A stretch of DNA of 64,000 nt from Methanobacteriales archaeon HGW-Methanobacteriales-1 (lineage in GTDB: Archaea > Methanobacteriota > Methanobacteria > Methanobacteriales > Methanobacteriaceae). The number at the start of each line of letters is the position of its first letter. The stretch's first letter is position 1. The stretch covers positions 372,001 through 436,000 of the forward strand of contig PGYO01000001.1 of NCBI GenBank assembly GCA_002839705.1, given 5' to 3'. The notes below the pieces were generated by a model. That model was not told the origin of the DNA, ran no database searches, and saw nothing but the letters and a program-made list of their open reading frames with translations. The position numbers and the translations under genes are program-made. Positions 9,570-21,997 of the stretch are shown piece after piece.

Positions 9570-10676
9570 TTAACAGACTTTTGCATCATCTAAAACTTTC
9601 TCAGCAATTTTTGCTCCTTTTTTCCTTTTTGATGAAAAGTCTTCAAAGAATTTTTTCATTAAGTCTGCGGTATGGGCCTTACATTCGCCGCACATAATGT
9701 TTCCACTTTTACAGTCTTCCAGAATCTCCTGAAGTTTTTCATCAGATTCCATTAAGTGATATAATAACATTTCATAAATAACACAATTACTAGGGTCGCC
9801 GCCTTTTTCTTGTTGTTCTTTAAGACTTTCCCTACCACCGGTTTTTGCTGTTTTCACTTTCTTTTCAGCTTCTTCAATACTATCACTTAAAAATATGGCT
9901 GTTTTAGGTTGGCTACTGGACATCTTGCCACCAGTGAGACCAGTAATGAATCTGTGGTATGTGGAAGATGGAGCTATGAAATTTAACTGATTTTTAAATC
10001 GATCAGCAATATCCCGGGTCAAACGTATATGTGGGTCTTGATCAGGTCCAACTGGAACAACGGTTGGTTTTGGACCTCCAAATTCTTCTAATTGGGGGTG
10101 TAATATATCTGCCACTTGAATGAGAGGGGCCTGCATATGGGCCATATTGGTAGAACCATTAAAACCATATATGGCCTTCATTTCATTAAATGTGACTTTT
10201 TTGGATAAAACATATGCTAAATCATTCACTAACAAATTTTTGGATTGAAGATAAACATTGATATTGGATTTTTTAAAGTCAAGGCCCAGAGCAATATAAT
10301 TGGTAATGTATTCACTTATGGCCAGTTCTCTGGAGGCTTCAAAATCTACTCCACGGGCAGAATAAGATTCCATATCTGCAATGGGGATGTAAATATCAGC
10401 ACCGTGATTTTCGTACCATATTATTTGATCAACAACCATCTTATGGCCAATATGCATTTTTCCACTGGGCATCATTCCAGTTATTACGGCAAAATCTTCT
10501 TTATCTCTTATAGCTTTGACTATTCTACCATAATCGCGCTGGCCAAAGATGATTCCCCTACGCATTAGTAAATGGGGATCATTTAAATCATTTAATAAAT
10601 CTTTAAATGGTTTAATACCAAATTGCTGTACTAATTTTTCATAATCAACGTTAGAAGAGCCCCAAGGGTCTATCAA
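9570..10676 (-). CDS. trpS: Tryptophanyl-tRNA synthetase
   Basis: Class I synthetase that charges tRNA-Trp. It carries the HIGH-type motif [11 protein letters not shown] and the KMSKS-type motif GGKMSSSQ, and a C-terminal Cys pair segment MCGECKAH. At about 368 residues it has the archaeal/eukaryal length. A GTG at 10685 opens the frame, but it sits inside the AAGGTGAT ribosome binding site; the TTG at 10676 ([14 protein letters not shown]), five bases after that site, fits the family start. Single gene. Confidence 0.95.
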   Translation of the reverse strand: MIDPWGSSNVDYEKLVQQFGIKPFKDLLNDLNDPHLLMRRGIIFGQRDYGRIVKAIRDKEDFAVITGMMPSGKMHIGHKMVVDQIIWYENHGADIYIPIADMESYSARGVDFEASRELAISEYITNYIALGLDFKKSNINVYLQSKNLLVNDLAYVLSKKVTFNEMKAIYGFNGSTNMAHMQAPLIQVADILHPQLEEFGGPKPTVVPVGPDQDPHIRLTRDIADRFKNQLNFIAPSSTYHRFITGLTGGKMSSSQPKTAIFLSDSIEEAEKKVKTAKTGGRESLKEQQEKGGDPSNCVIYEMLLYHLMESDEKLQEILEDCKSGNIMCGECKAHTADLMKKFFEDFSSKRKKGAKIAEKVLDDAKVC

Positions 10677-10809
10677 ATAAATCACCTTATTTAATTTATA
10701 AAATTGACGTCAATAAAATTTTTATTTTAAATTTATAATTAATGTTATTGTAAGTATATTTTGCTAATAGATTTAATTCAGATCTTTTTTTTTTTTAAAA
10801 GAATATGCA

Positions 10810-11313
<504 letters not shown>

Positions 11314-11509
11314 TTATTCACCTTTAAAATATAATTAGATGACTATATATCATTATTAAACAAAAATATCAAATTTAAGTATTTAAAATATTAAAATTGT
11401 TAGGATTATAAATCATTTATAAAATCCCAACATTTTATTTGATTTATTATCTAATTCATAATCTTTAATTTGTCGTATTGTATATATTGTTTATTTCTTT
11501 AAGATTTGC

Positions 11510-12094
11510 TTACTCTATTATGGCATGCCTTTTTTTAAGGTCTTGTTCTTTTTTACCTAGAAGTGCCATGAATTCAGCTATCAGGCCATCCAGAAACAGG
11601 TGAGTACTGTCTTCGAATAGAGTCCCCATAGGAGTTAGATCATCGTAATTACCTTTTAAAACATTGGAAGTGTAATGTTTCCATGGTTCCTTTGTTTTAC
11701 TATCAATACTTATTACCACATTAAGTAAATTACTTAAAGTTGATTCTAGGTTAGCAGTTATTCCTATTACACTTGCACCCACATCTTTAGAAGTTTCAGC
11801 AGCTAAAGTAACGGTTTTTGTTTCTCCAGAACCAGATATGGCGATTAAACAGTCGCTATCTTTAATAGCGGGGGTGGTTACATCACCTACTACATACACG
11901 GTGAAACCGAGGTGCATTAACCTCATGGCAAACATTTTACCTACTAATTCAGAACGACCAGTACCTACAATAAACACACAGTCTGAATTTATAATGGTTT
12001 CAATCATTTTAGAAACTTGCCTTTCCTCAATTTTATTAATAACTGCCAGTGCATGTCTGGTAATTTCTTCAGTTGTTTTTTTTATGATTTCCAT
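11510..12094 (-). CDS. hxlB: SIS-domain sugar isomerase, HxlB-like
   Basis: A 194-residue SIS protein similar to 6-phospho-3-hexuloisomerase, which in methanogens works with hexulose-phosphate synthase in making ribose phosphate. Visible motifs are GTGRSELVGKMFAMRL, the SIS loop ISGSGET and the C-terminal EFMALLGKKEQDLKKRHA. A GTGA site precedes the ATG. Its immediate partners here are npdG and endA, not the synthase, so the exact substrate is inferred from the family. Confidence 0.8.
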   Translation of the reverse strand: MEIIKKTTEEITRHALAVINKIEERQVSKMIETIINSDCVFIVGTGRSELVGKMFAMRLMHLGFTVYVVGDVTTPAIKDSDCLIAISGSGETKTVTLAAETSKDVGASVIGITANLESTLSNLLNVVISIDSKTKEPWKHYTSNVLKGNYDDLTPMGTLFEDSTHLFLDGLIAEFMALLGKKEQDLKKRHAIIE

Positions 12095-12163
12095 TTTTTC
12101 ACTTGATTAGATTTATTTAATGCTCAGAACTAATAAATAACTGGTTCATGCCTAAATGATAAT

Positions 12164-12835
12164 TTAAAGACCGGTAATTCTAATACCGGCTAATCTGGTT
12201 TTGTTTCTAATATTTAAATTTATTAAAAGAGGAGTAATTTTTTCTACAATACGGGCATTTTCCAGAGGCCCGCAATCAATAGCTTTAACACCAGGTATTT
12301 TCTCAGCTAACTCCATTACAACGGCTTTAGATTCAGAATCGTCTCCAGATATTAGACAATCGCATTTTACATCTTCTTTAATATTGGTTAAACTGGCAGA
12401 ACTCACATTGTTAAATGCTGAAACTACAATGGTGTTTTTATCCTTTAAAATTTCGGCAGTTCTCTCTGCAGCAGATCCTTCCCATAAATCTATGTATCTG
12501 GTGCTCTTACCACCCACACATGTTTCTAGTGGCACGGTTGCATCAACCAGGATTTTTCCTTCTAAATAATCTTTTATACTACTAAGTGTAATTTTTTGAG
12601 CTTGTAGGGGAACGGTTAATATTACTATATCTCCCTGAGCAGCTGCGTCCTGATTGGTCATCCCCTGGATACAATCAAGTTCTTCACCCTTAAGCATATT
12701 ATGAATGACATTAACACTATTTTCAGCTTTTTTAATATCTCTGGATCCTAAAAGAACCTTTTCTCCTGATTTTGCAAATCTCAATGCCAGTCCAAATCCC
12801 TGATCCCCGGTTCCACCTATTATAGCCACTTTCAT
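12164..12835 (-). CDS. npdG: F420H2:NADP oxidoreductase
   Basis: Exchanges hydride between reduced coenzyme F420 and NADP. At 223 residues it is of normal length, with the N-terminal dinucleotide loop GGTGDQGFGLALRFA, the segment LLGSRD and the conserved VVSAFNNVS region. A GGTGA site precedes the ATG. It is a single gene, and its presence supports a methanogen. Confidence 0.93.
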   Translation of the reverse strand: MKVAIIGGTGDQGFGLALRFAKSGEKVLLGSRDIKKAENSVNVIHNMLKGEELDCIQGMTNQDAAAQGDIVILTVPLQAQKITLSSIKDYLEGKILVDATVPLETCVGGKSTRYIDLWEGSAAERTAEILKDKNTIVVSAFNNVSSASLTNIKEDVKCDCLISGDDSESKAVVMELAEKIPGVKAIDCGPLENARIVEKITPLLINLNIRNKTRLAGIRITGL

Positions 12836-13047
12836 TTTTTCACCAATTATAAAGAATAATAATTATTTAATGATTTAATTTCATATTATAAAAATTAATA
12901 TAATTTATTGTTTGATAAAAATATCTAAATGAATTTTATTTAAAATTACCTATAATATCTAAATCTTAAATTATCTTTTATTCAATAAATATTATTATCA
13001 GCAGAAATTAAGCTTTTTATGTGATTATTTTAAATCAATATCCATAT

Positions 13048-13797
13048 TTAGATTTTATTTTTCAAGAACCTTAGACTTTCTAAAACTTCTTCTCTATTTT
13101 TAACTTCTATAGTTAAAACACCATTATAATTTATTTTATTAAGATTCTCAACTAGATTATCAAAGTCAATAGTTCCCTTACCCAGTGCTTCGTGATTATC
13201 AAAAGATCCATCATTATCTGACAAGTGTATATGTCTTAAACGGTCAGATTTAACCATTTCTTCAGTTGAAAATCCAGTATTGTGGGCGTGACCAACATCT
13301 AAGGTCATAAATACTCCTAAATCTTCTACAAGATTATTCAAATGGTTAATATCTTTAAATAAGTAACCTTCCATATCCGGCATGTTTTCCACACACATTT
13401 TTATTCCCATTTCATGGGTATAATCCGCACATTCACGCAATGAGTTGAAATTGTTCTCTAAAATTTTATCTTGGAAAATTCTGGCCAGAAATGGAACTTG
13501 ACCGGGATGCACCACTACAATATTTGCATTTAATTTATGGGCTAAATTAATAGATTTTTTAACCTGTTCTATAGATGCCTTTCTAATGGATTCATTGGGA
13601 GATGCCAGATTCATATCTGATATGGGGCTATGTACCGTTGTTTTTATAGTGTAGGATTCAAATATTTCACTTTGAACTTCATTTAAAGGATATTCATTAA
13701 TTATTTCACAGTAATCTACCTTTAAATCTTCTAAAAATGGTAAAATGTCCTCCAATGGATTTGGATAAAGTGCAAGTGTGGAAACTCCAATTTTCAT
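13048..13797 (-). CDS. Sugar phosphate isomerase/epimerase-like TIM-barrel protein
   Basis: Xylose-isomerase-like TIM barrel (AP endonuclease 2 superfamily). The start chosen is MKIGVSTLALYPNPLE at 13797, with GAGAGA upstream; a longer frame adds 36 hydrophobic residues without support. Metal-ligand segments seen are VVVHPGQVP, CVENMPDMEG, LDVGHAHNTG, HIHLSDNDG and the final TIEVKNRE. The substrate is unknown. It lies just downstream of the PIN-ATPase gene. Confidence 0.8.
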   Translation of the reverse strand: MKIGVSTLALYPNPLEDILPFLEDLKVDYCEIINEYPLNEVQSEIFESYTIKTTVHSPISDMNLASPNESIRKASIEQVKKSINLAHKLNANIVVVHPGQVPFLARIFQDKILENNFNSLRECADYTHEMGIKMCVENMPDMEGYLFKDINHLNNLVEDLGVFMTLDVGHAHNTGFSTEEMVKSDRLRHIHLSDNDGSFDNHEALGKGTIDFDNLVENLNKINYNGVLTIEVKNREEVLESLRFLKNKI

Positions 13798-13919
13798 TTT
13801 AATCTCTCTAACTTTTAAAATTATTATAATGCCAAAATATATGTTAATAATGGCATTAAATGCCATCAGTAACGTTTTATAAAAGGAATATCCGTATTTA
13901 ATCAATAAAAAGAATTTTT

Positions 13920-15776
<1,857 letters not shown>

Positions 15777-16148
15777 TTACCTCTCCCCATAAATTTCTTC
15801 TGGCTCAAAAATTTTCTTCCCAATTTTTTCAAGCTTTTCTGTATCATTTAATTTATCCAAATCATCTAAATCAATTTTTCTGTAAAAACATGAATAGTAA
15901 CCTGTATGACAGGCCCCTCCTTCTTGTTTGACTTTTAAAAGGATGGCATCCTCGTCGCAATCAACTAGGACTTCTTCTACAAACTGGATATGGCCTGAAC
16001 TTTCGCCTTTTAACCAGAGCTTATTACGTGATGTGCTCCAATAATGGGCTTTTTTAGTTTTCAGAGTTTTCTTTAATGCTTCTTCATTCATATAAGCAAC
16101 CATAAGAACTTCTGAAGTTTTAAAATCTTGAGATATGGCAATGATCAA
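15777..16148 (-). CDS. hisI: Phosphoribosyl-AMP cyclohydrolase (start uncertain)
   Basis: Third step of histidine synthesis: hydrolysis of phosphoribosyl-AMP. Zinc and magnesium motifs are complete: [20 protein letters not shown] and [15 protein letters not shown]. The TTG at 16148 (LIIAISQDF) has no ribosome binding site and cuts off residues expected in the family (FKHNINGQN reads in frame upstream). The frame is open only to a TGA at 16200-16202, and the only site placed for initiation is AGGAGAGG at 16193-16200 followed by ATT codons at 16190 and 16187. Non-canonical AUU initiation is therefore likely, giving about 136 residues. It overlaps the PIN-ATPase start closely. Confidence 0.9.
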   Translation of the reverse strand: MIIAISQDFKTSEVLMVAYMNEEALKKTLKTKKAHYWSTSRNKLWLKGESSGHIQFVEEVLVDCDEDAILLKVKQEGGACHTGYYSCFYRKIDLDDLDKLNDTEKLEKIGKKIFEPEEIYGER

Positions 16149-16239
16149 ATTTTGACCATTGATATTGTGTTTAAAATTTAATGGAATAATAACCTCTCCT
16201 CAATTAACTTTTTTATTTACAGTAACTATTTATTCTGAG

Positions 16240-17550
16240 TTAGAGCGTTTTTGAAATGTGTTCAACTAGGTTTTCTAATGATATAAACTCTTGATTTCCG
16301 GTTTCCATATCTTTAAGAGTTATATTTCCTTCTAAAAGATCCCTTTCTCCCACTAATATCACATATCTGGCTTTTAAGTGGTTGGCAAAGGAAAGAATTT
16401 TTTTGAATTTTCGCCGAGCCAGATCAACTTCAGTGGAAATACCTGCACTTCGAAGTTTTTGTGCAATTTCAAATGATTTTGATCTAGTAACATCAGATAT
16501 TGGTGCTACAAATACATCTGTAGCTCCACTTGCGGTAGAAACTTTTTCCTCAAACATAAGAGCATTCATTAAACGATCAAATCCAAAGGCAAACCCAGTT
16601 GATTCTATTTTTTCCCCGCCAAATGTTTCAATAATGTTGTAGGTTCCCCCACCACAAATTTGTTTCTGTGCTCCTAATTGTGGGACGTAAACTTCAAAAA
16701 CCATTCCGGAGTAATAGTCTAAACCTCTGGCAATTCCTAAATTGATTACTACATTGTTATTTTCTTTATCTCCAATGTTATCAATTCCAAAATCATTTAA
16801 TGTATTTAAAAGGGCTGAGAATTCTTCAAGGGCTTCTAAAACGATTTTTTTATCAGAAATTTGTTCTCTGACTTTATCTAATACTTCTGATCCGCCTTTC
16901 ATTTCAATAATCATTAAAAGGATACCCGTGGTCTTATCATCCATTTCTATTTTATGGAGATAATTTTGAAGACCATATTCATCTCCTTTATCAATTAAAG
17001 CCATTATTTGATCTTGATCTGCTCCTTCTACATGGGCCTCTTTTAATAGTCCCCTTAAAATTCCTAAATGGCCCACATGGATTTCATATCCTCCCAGGCC
17101 AAGTTCTTCTAATGATTGAGATGCCAGGGCAATGACTTCGGCATCAGCTTCCGGGGTTTTCCCTCCAATCATTTCACAACCAAACTGCCAAAACTGACGA
17201 TATCTTCCTTTTTGCGGCCTTTCGTATCGGAAACAGCTCCCATAATAATACATTTTAATGGGTTTTGGAGATTTTTGCATTTCATTCATGAAAACACGAG
17301 CTACAGGGGCGGTGATTTCAGGGCGAAGTGTCAACTCCCTTTCACTTTTGTCTTTAAAGTTGTAAAGTTGATCTACAATTTCCTCTCCAGATTTCATGGT
17401 AAAAAGTGACAAATCTTCAAATAAAGGAGTTTTTATCTCCTGATAAGCATAAGTTTCAAAAACCTTCTTTAAAGTAGATTCTACTTGTTTTCGTTGTTTC
17501 ATTTCTTCAAAGAGGAAATCTCTTGTTCCTCGCGGTTTTGATAATTCCAT
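16240..17550 (-). CDS. hisS: Histidyl-tRNA synthetase
   Basis: Class II synthetase of 436 residues. It begins MELSKPRGTRDFLFEE, has motif 2 around FRYERPQKGRYRQFWQFGCE, the histidine-specific GLDYYSGMVFEVY, and motif 3 around GFAFGFDRLM; a C-terminal anticodon-binding domain follows. The GGAGGAAG site supports the start. It lies upstream of hisI. Confidence 0.96.
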   Translation of the reverse strand: MELSKPRGTRDFLFEEMKQRKQVESTLKKVFETYAYQEIKTPLFEDLSLFTMKSGEEIVDQLYNFKDKSERELTLRPEITAPVARVFMNEMQKSPKPIKMYYYGSCFRYERPQKGRYRQFWQFGCEMIGGKTPEADAEVIALASQSLEELGLGGYEIHVGHLGILRGLLKEAHVEGADQDQIMALIDKGDEYGLQNYLHKIEMDDKTTGILLMIIEMKGGSEVLDKVREQISDKKIVLEALEEFSALLNTLNDFGIDNIGDKENNNVVINLGIARGLDYYSGMVFEVYVPQLGAQKQICGGGTYNIIETFGGEKIESTGFAFGFDRLMNALMFEEKVSTASGATDVFVAPISDVTRSKSFEIAQKLRSAGISTEVDLARRKFKKILSFANHLKARYVILVGERDLLEGNITLKDMETGNQEFISLENLVEHISKTL

Positions 17551-17856
17551 TAAATTCTTCCTCCAGAGGATAAATTTGATAAGTATTAAATTTAATTATT
17601 TTATAATATTTTTTTTTTATTTTATTCTTTTAATACAATAAACAATTTGAACTTAAAAGAATATAATGATTTAGCTCTTTAATGGGATATAAATTTCCGT
17701 AAGAAAATATTTACCAATAAATAATGGCTTTAATAGATTAATATAGTCTGGAATTAGGGATATTGTACCCAAATTTCACACTCATCCTTAAAATAAACTT
17801 ATTATTAATTTATTGAATAGAATATTAATTAATTTAAATGAATAATCAGTATTTGA
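17551..17856. other. Intergenic region upstream of hisS
   Basis: About 306 AT-rich bases between hisS and the PIN-like gene, both on the minus strand. It should hold the hisS promoter and the upstream terminator; no gene or clear structure was seen. Confidence 0.55.
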
Positions 17857-18519
17857 TTAATCATAATATTTTAAATATTCTTTTAACATTTTAGGAAATG
17901 AATTAGCATTTAAAAATCTAAGTCCTAATCTTTCGGCCCAGACCCTAATTCCATCATCAGCAGCCACTACACCAGCACCTAATTCCTTAGCTAGAAGCAG
18001 TACATCAAGATCGGGGGCACTGTCCAGTGTTCCTTTTCTAAGTGCAGCCCGGTATTTTTTCCGGAAGTCTTTTATGGCTTTTCCAATGATTTCCATTTCT
18101 ATTTTGTTCTTTTCTTCTCCACGAGAGGTCATTACCATGGATTCCATTGCTGCTTCCCATATTGCTGTTTCAGAAGTTTTCATTCCTTTATTCATCCTCT
18201 CTCGCATGTCCTGTACATATTCAAAGAAAATTTCTGAGGGAATCTGGGTATCATATCTATTAGGAGTTTTTTTAACAATCCAGGTTTCGGCCTTTACCAT
18301 AACTTCTTCAGGACATTCATAGCGGGCCATGTAATCTGAAAACTCTTTATAAGTTACTGGAGGCATGTGGCAACTGATATTGAGTTTTATTCTGGACCTG
18401 GCCAGTAGATCTAGCATTACATCAACGGATTTTGTCAAATCACCATTTCCCATGTCATCTCTTAATACATTATCTGTAAAAGCAGTTGTATCCAGAACAA
18501 ATCTCTGTTTTGCAAGCAA
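17857..18519 (-). CDS. RNA ligase partner protein (PIN-like, MJ_0548 type)
   Basis: A 220-residue protein resembling the 'RNA ligase partner' family, PIN-like proteins that accompany an archaeal ATP-dependent RNA ligase. Seen: RFVLDTTAFTDN at the N-terminus (PIN-like Asp), KLNISCHMPPVTYKE, the mid-region TSETAIWEAAMESM, and the C-terminal DLDVLLLAKELGAGVVAADDGI with the acidic cluster of PIN folds. The start is TTG at 18519 behind GGGGAGTG. The RNA ligase itself is not in this window. Family recall is from memory and moderately sure. Confidence 0.7.
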   Translation of the reverse strand: MLAKQRFVLDTTAFTDNVLRDDMGNGDLTKSVDVMLDLLARSRIKLNISCHMPPVTYKEFSDYMARYECPEEVMVKAETWIVKKTPNRYDTQIPSEIFFEYVQDMRERMNKGMKTSETAIWEAAMESMVMTSRGEEKNKIEMEIIGKAIKDFRKKYRAALRKGTLDSAPDLDVLLLAKELGAGVVAADDGIRVWAERLGLRFLNANSFPKMLKEYLKYYD

Positions 18520-18921
18520 GATTTCACACTCCCCTAAAGTTCCCCTAAAACATATTAATTTTTATAATCTGGTCTAGATCAAATAGGTGCATTGACTCTA
18601 ACTAAACCAAAATATCCATATGGGATTAGTTTATAATCAATATTCACTAAGATTAACTCAATTAGTATTTGATTTAAATTTATTTAAGTTCTAACACTAA
18701 TTTTATCTAAAAATTGATTAATATAATTAATGGTACTCTAATTAATGATGGGACTTTAAAATACTGAGTCAATTAATATTTTTATACAATTATTTTAGAA
18801 AATCAACTAAATAATAGATGGTAAATAGAATTAAATTAATTATCAATTAATTATTAATAAGGAATAAATCGAAATATAGAATTATAATTAAATTTTAGGA
18901 CTAATTGGAGAATGGGAAGAT
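18520..18921. promoter_or_regulatory. Divergent promoter region, PIN-like gene and aroE
   Basis: About 400 AT-rich bases between two divergent genes. It must hold both promoters. Several TATA-like stretches occur, none decisive. No reading frame or RNA gene was seen. Confidence 0.5.
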
Positions 18922-19791
18922 ATGATAACTGGAAAAACTAATATTGTGGGTTTAATTGGTGATCCTGTAGAACACAGCATGTCCCCACCAATGCATAATG
19001 CTGCTTTTGAATATTTGGGACTGGATTTTGCTTATGTTCCCTTCAATGTTAAAATCACTGCTCTGGGTGATGCCATTAAAGGTGCCAGTGCTCTGCGAAT
19101 CAAAGGCCTCAATGTAACCATTCCTCATAAAACCAATGTCCTGGAATTTTTAGATGTGATGGATAATCCTGCAGAACTAATTGGAGCAGTAAATACAATT
19201 AAATTTGACAATGGGAAGATTATTGGGCATAATACTGATGGTATGGGTGCGGTAAGGGCATTGGAAGAAGTTGTTCTGGTGAAAGATAAAAAAGTGGTCG
19301 TGGTGGGAGCTGGTGGAGCGGCCCGGGCATTGGCTTTCCAATTAATTCTTTCAGGAATTGAAAGCATTACTATAATCAATAGAACTCCTGAAAAAGCTTT
19401 AAAATTAAAAAATGAAATCACATCTAAAATTGAATCTAATGTGTCTTATGGTAATTTAGAAATTTTAGAAAAAGAAATTTCAAAGGCAGATATATTAATT
19501 AACACCACACCCGTGGGTATGTATCCACATATCGACGATACACCTCTGGCCAATGCAAGTATGATGCATTCTGATCTGGTGGTTAATGACCTGGTTTACA
19601 ATCCTATGGATACTGTTCTATTAAAGGAAGCTGAAAAGGCAGGAGCTGAGACAGTTTCTGGATTAAATATGTTACTCTATCAAGGGGCCGAAGCCTTTAA
19701 AATATGGACTGGAATAGATGCACCATTAGATATAATGGAAAAAACTCTACTAAATCTATTAAATTATAAATTAGCAAAAATAAATTTATAA
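18922..19791 (+). CDS. aroE: Shikimate dehydrogenase
   Basis: NADPH-dependent reduction of 3-dehydroshikimate in aromatic amino acid synthesis. The 289-residue protein has the shikimate-binding start GLIGDPVEHSMSPPMHNAAF, catalytic Lys in NVTIPHKTN, the nucleotide loop GAGGAARALAF, and NTTPVGMYP. A GGGAAG site lies just before the ATG. It is a single plus-strand gene, convergent with the HEAT-repeat gene. Confidence 0.95.
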   Translation: MITGKTNIVGLIGDPVEHSMSPPMHNAAFEYLGLDFAYVPFNVKITALGDAIKGASALRIKGLNVTIPHKTNVLEFLDVMDNPAELIGAVNTIKFDNGKIIGHNTDGMGAVRALEEVVLVKDKKVVVVGAGGAARALAFQLILSGIESITIINRTPEKALKLKNEITSKIESNVSYGNLEILEKEISKADILINTTPVGMYPHIDDTPLANASMMHSDLVVNDLVYNPMDTVLLKEAEKAGAETVSGLNMLLYQGAEAFKIWTGIDAPLDIMEKTLLNLLNYKLAKINL

Positions 19792-19844
19792 ATTAAATAA
19801 TTAAAATTAATAAAACATTATAATAATTATAAAATAATTATAAA

Positions 19845-20555
19845 TCAATTACTTTTTGATTTTTTAGATATACTATCAATCGCTTTTTTAAGTGCAATCT
19901 CAAATCCATGAGATTCACCATTTGAATTTTCCAGTGCTTCTTTAAGATAAGGAAGTGCTTCTTCATCACCTATTGTTCCCAGGGCATTGGCAGCATTTAC
20001 CCGGACAAAATAACTATCATCCTGTAATGAATTAACCAGCGCTTTTACGGCCACATTATCTCCAATTTTACCCAGAGAAGTCACGGTACATGCCCTTAAT
20101 AAATAATCTTCCTCTCCTAAAATTTCAGTTAATGGTATAACTGCTTTCGTATCTCCTAAACTGCCCAGGGCATCTACCACTTCACATTTAACATTCAAAG
20201 TACCGTCTTTCAAGGCTTCAATTATAGGTTCAACTGCTCGTTTATCTCCAAGTGCACCCAGGGCTAGGGCTGCGGTTTCTCTAACATGCCAGTAACTATC
20301 TTTCAACAGTCCAATAATTGGATCAAGTGCTTTTTTATCCCCAATTCGGCCTAGGGAAAGAGCAGACGCCTTACGAATAGGCCAGTAATCATCATTTAAA
20401 CAGGCAATTAAGGAATCAACAGATTCTTCTGATTTAATATCTCCCAGAATATATGCTGCCTTTTCCCGTATTCGATTATCTTCATCCAGTGCTTTTATGA
20501 GGCCACTAACATCTTTTTCGTCCCTCATTTTTTCCAGATCTTCTATGGAAATCAT
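19845..20555 (-). CDS. HEAT-repeat protein
   Basis: A 236-residue protein built of about six to seven tandem HEAT (PBS lyase-like) repeats of 31 residues, each with the pattern A-x2-LG-x-I/LGD, for example AALALGALGDKRAVEPIIEA. Such proteins are interaction scaffolds; the partner is unknown. It ends in a basic tail. It is convergent with aroE and divergent from rfcS. Confidence 0.85.
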   Translation of the reverse strand: MISIEDLEKMRDEKDVSGLIKALDEDNRIREKAAYILGDIKSEESVDSLIACLNDDYWPIRKASALSLGRIGDKKALDPIIGLLKDSYWHVRETAALALGALGDKRAVEPIIEALKDGTLNVKCEVVDALGSLGDTKAVIPLTEILGEEDYLLRACTVTSLGKIGDNVAVKALVNSLQDDSYFVRVNAANALGTIGDEEALPYLKEALENSNGESHGFEIALKKAIDSISKKSKSN

Positions 20556-20955
20556 GGTATTTTCTCTTATTAGCTTATTTAATTAATTATTATTTAATTT
20601 TCAATAATAAAGTTTTTCTGTTTATTTTTAAGGCCAATATTGTTTTTAAACAAATGTGTGATTTATGTCTTTATGGATATGGAAATTAATTTTTAGTAAA
20701 ATACAAAGTAAATGATGATATAGATTATTGGTATTGAAATTAATTTTTGACTAAAGCATATAATTAATAAGTCCATAAACAAATTAGAAATAAGATTAAA
20801 AATAAGTTTTTTATAAATAAATATAATAAAATTAATTAGACTATAAAACATATTATAACTCTAAATCTTATTTAATGGATTAATACTCTTTTTAGTGAGT
20901 TATTAATTGATAAACTGTTGAATTGATATATATTAAAATTATTAACGGTGATTTC
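20556..20955. promoter_or_regulatory. Divergent promoter region, HEAT-repeat gene and rfcS
   Basis: About 400 AT-rich bases. A TATA-like GATATATATTAAAA at about 20926-20939 lies close to the rfcS start; the remainder shows no gene or repeat. Confidence 0.45.
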
Positions 20956-21918
20956 ATGAGTGGACCATGGGTAGAAAAATATAGGCCAGGCAATCTGGAT
21001 GAAATTGTAGGTCAAGAACATATTGTTGACAGGCTTAAAAGATATGTAGAAGAAAAAAGCATGCCTAATCTCATGTTTACAGGCCCGGCAGGTGTGGGAA
21101 AGACAACCACTTCACTGGCACTGGCCAAATCAGTTTTAGGAGAATACTGGAGACAGAATTTTTTAGAACTTAATGCATCTGATGCCAGGGGTATTGACAC
21201 AGTAAGGACCCATATTAAACATTTCTGTCGATTAAAACCAGTGGGAGCACCTTTCAGGATAATTTTCCTGGACGAAGTGGACAATATGACTAAAGACGCT
21301 CAACACGCTCTTAGAAGAGAAATGGAGATGTACACCAAGACCGCTTCTTTTATATTGTCTTGTAACTATTCTTCTAAGATTATTGACCCTATACAGTCCC
21401 GTTGTGCTATTTTCCGCTTTGCACCGGTGAAAGGCCATCATATAATTAAACGTCTGGAATATATTGCCACCCAGGAAAATCTGGAATATGATACTCAGGC
21501 CATTGAAACCATAGTCTATTTTGCAGAAGGGGACGTGCGTAAGGCCATAAATATTTTACAATCTTCAGCTTCTATAGATGAAAAAATAACTGAAGAAAGT
21601 ATCTACGATGTGGTATCCAAGGCCCGACCAAAAGACGTTCGTAAAATGCTCACCACAGCTTTAAATGGAGATTTCATGGGTGCCCGGGATACATTAAGGG
21701 AAATCATGGTTTTACAGGGAACCAGTGGTGAAGATATGGTAAATCAGATTTATCAGGACGTTTCTAGAATGGCTATGGACGATACCATTGACAAGGAAGT
21801 TTATATATACTTAATTGAAGCCATTGGAGAAACTGATTTTAGAATCAGAGAGGGAGCTAATCCACGCATACAATTAGAAGCTCTTTTGACTAAATTTTTA
21901 GCTAAATCAAAGGTTTAA
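20956..21918 (+). CDS. rfcS: Replication factor C small subunit
   Basis: AAA+ clamp-loader subunit that opens the PCNA ring at primer ends. The start [19 protein letters not shown] at 20956 has a GGTGA site; an 11-residue upstream extension is not supported. It has Walker [10 protein letters not shown], Walker B FLDEVD, the arginine-finger SRC motif and the RFC boxes. About 320 residues, normal length, without an intein. It is followed by rfcL after 79 bases. Confidence 0.97.
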   Translation: MSGPWVEKYRPGNLDEIVGQEHIVDRLKRYVEEKSMPNLMFTGPAGVGKTTTSLALAKSVLGEYWRQNFLELNASDARGIDTVRTHIKHFCRLKPVGAPFRIIFLDEVDNMTKDAQHALRREMEMYTKTASFILSCNYSSKIIDPIQSRCAIFRFAPVKGHHIIKRLEYIATQENLEYDTQAIETIVYFAEGDVRKAINILQSSASIDEKITEESIYDVVSKARPKDVRKMLTTALNGDFMGARDTLREIMVLQGTSGEDMVNQIYQDVSRMAMDDTIDKEVYIYLIEAIGETDFRIREGANPRIQLEALLTKFLAKSKV

Positions 21919-21997
21919 ACTCCGCCTTCCAATCAGTTAAAAATTTGCAATTGAAAATTGAAATAAATTTAATAATGCTCTCAAGAGGACAGATTAA

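Noticed and set aside
16148-16240. A hisI-hisS fusion or shared promoter structure in the 90-base gap
   Set aside because: Both genes have separate starts and stops and the gap shows no promoter or hairpin strong enough to report.
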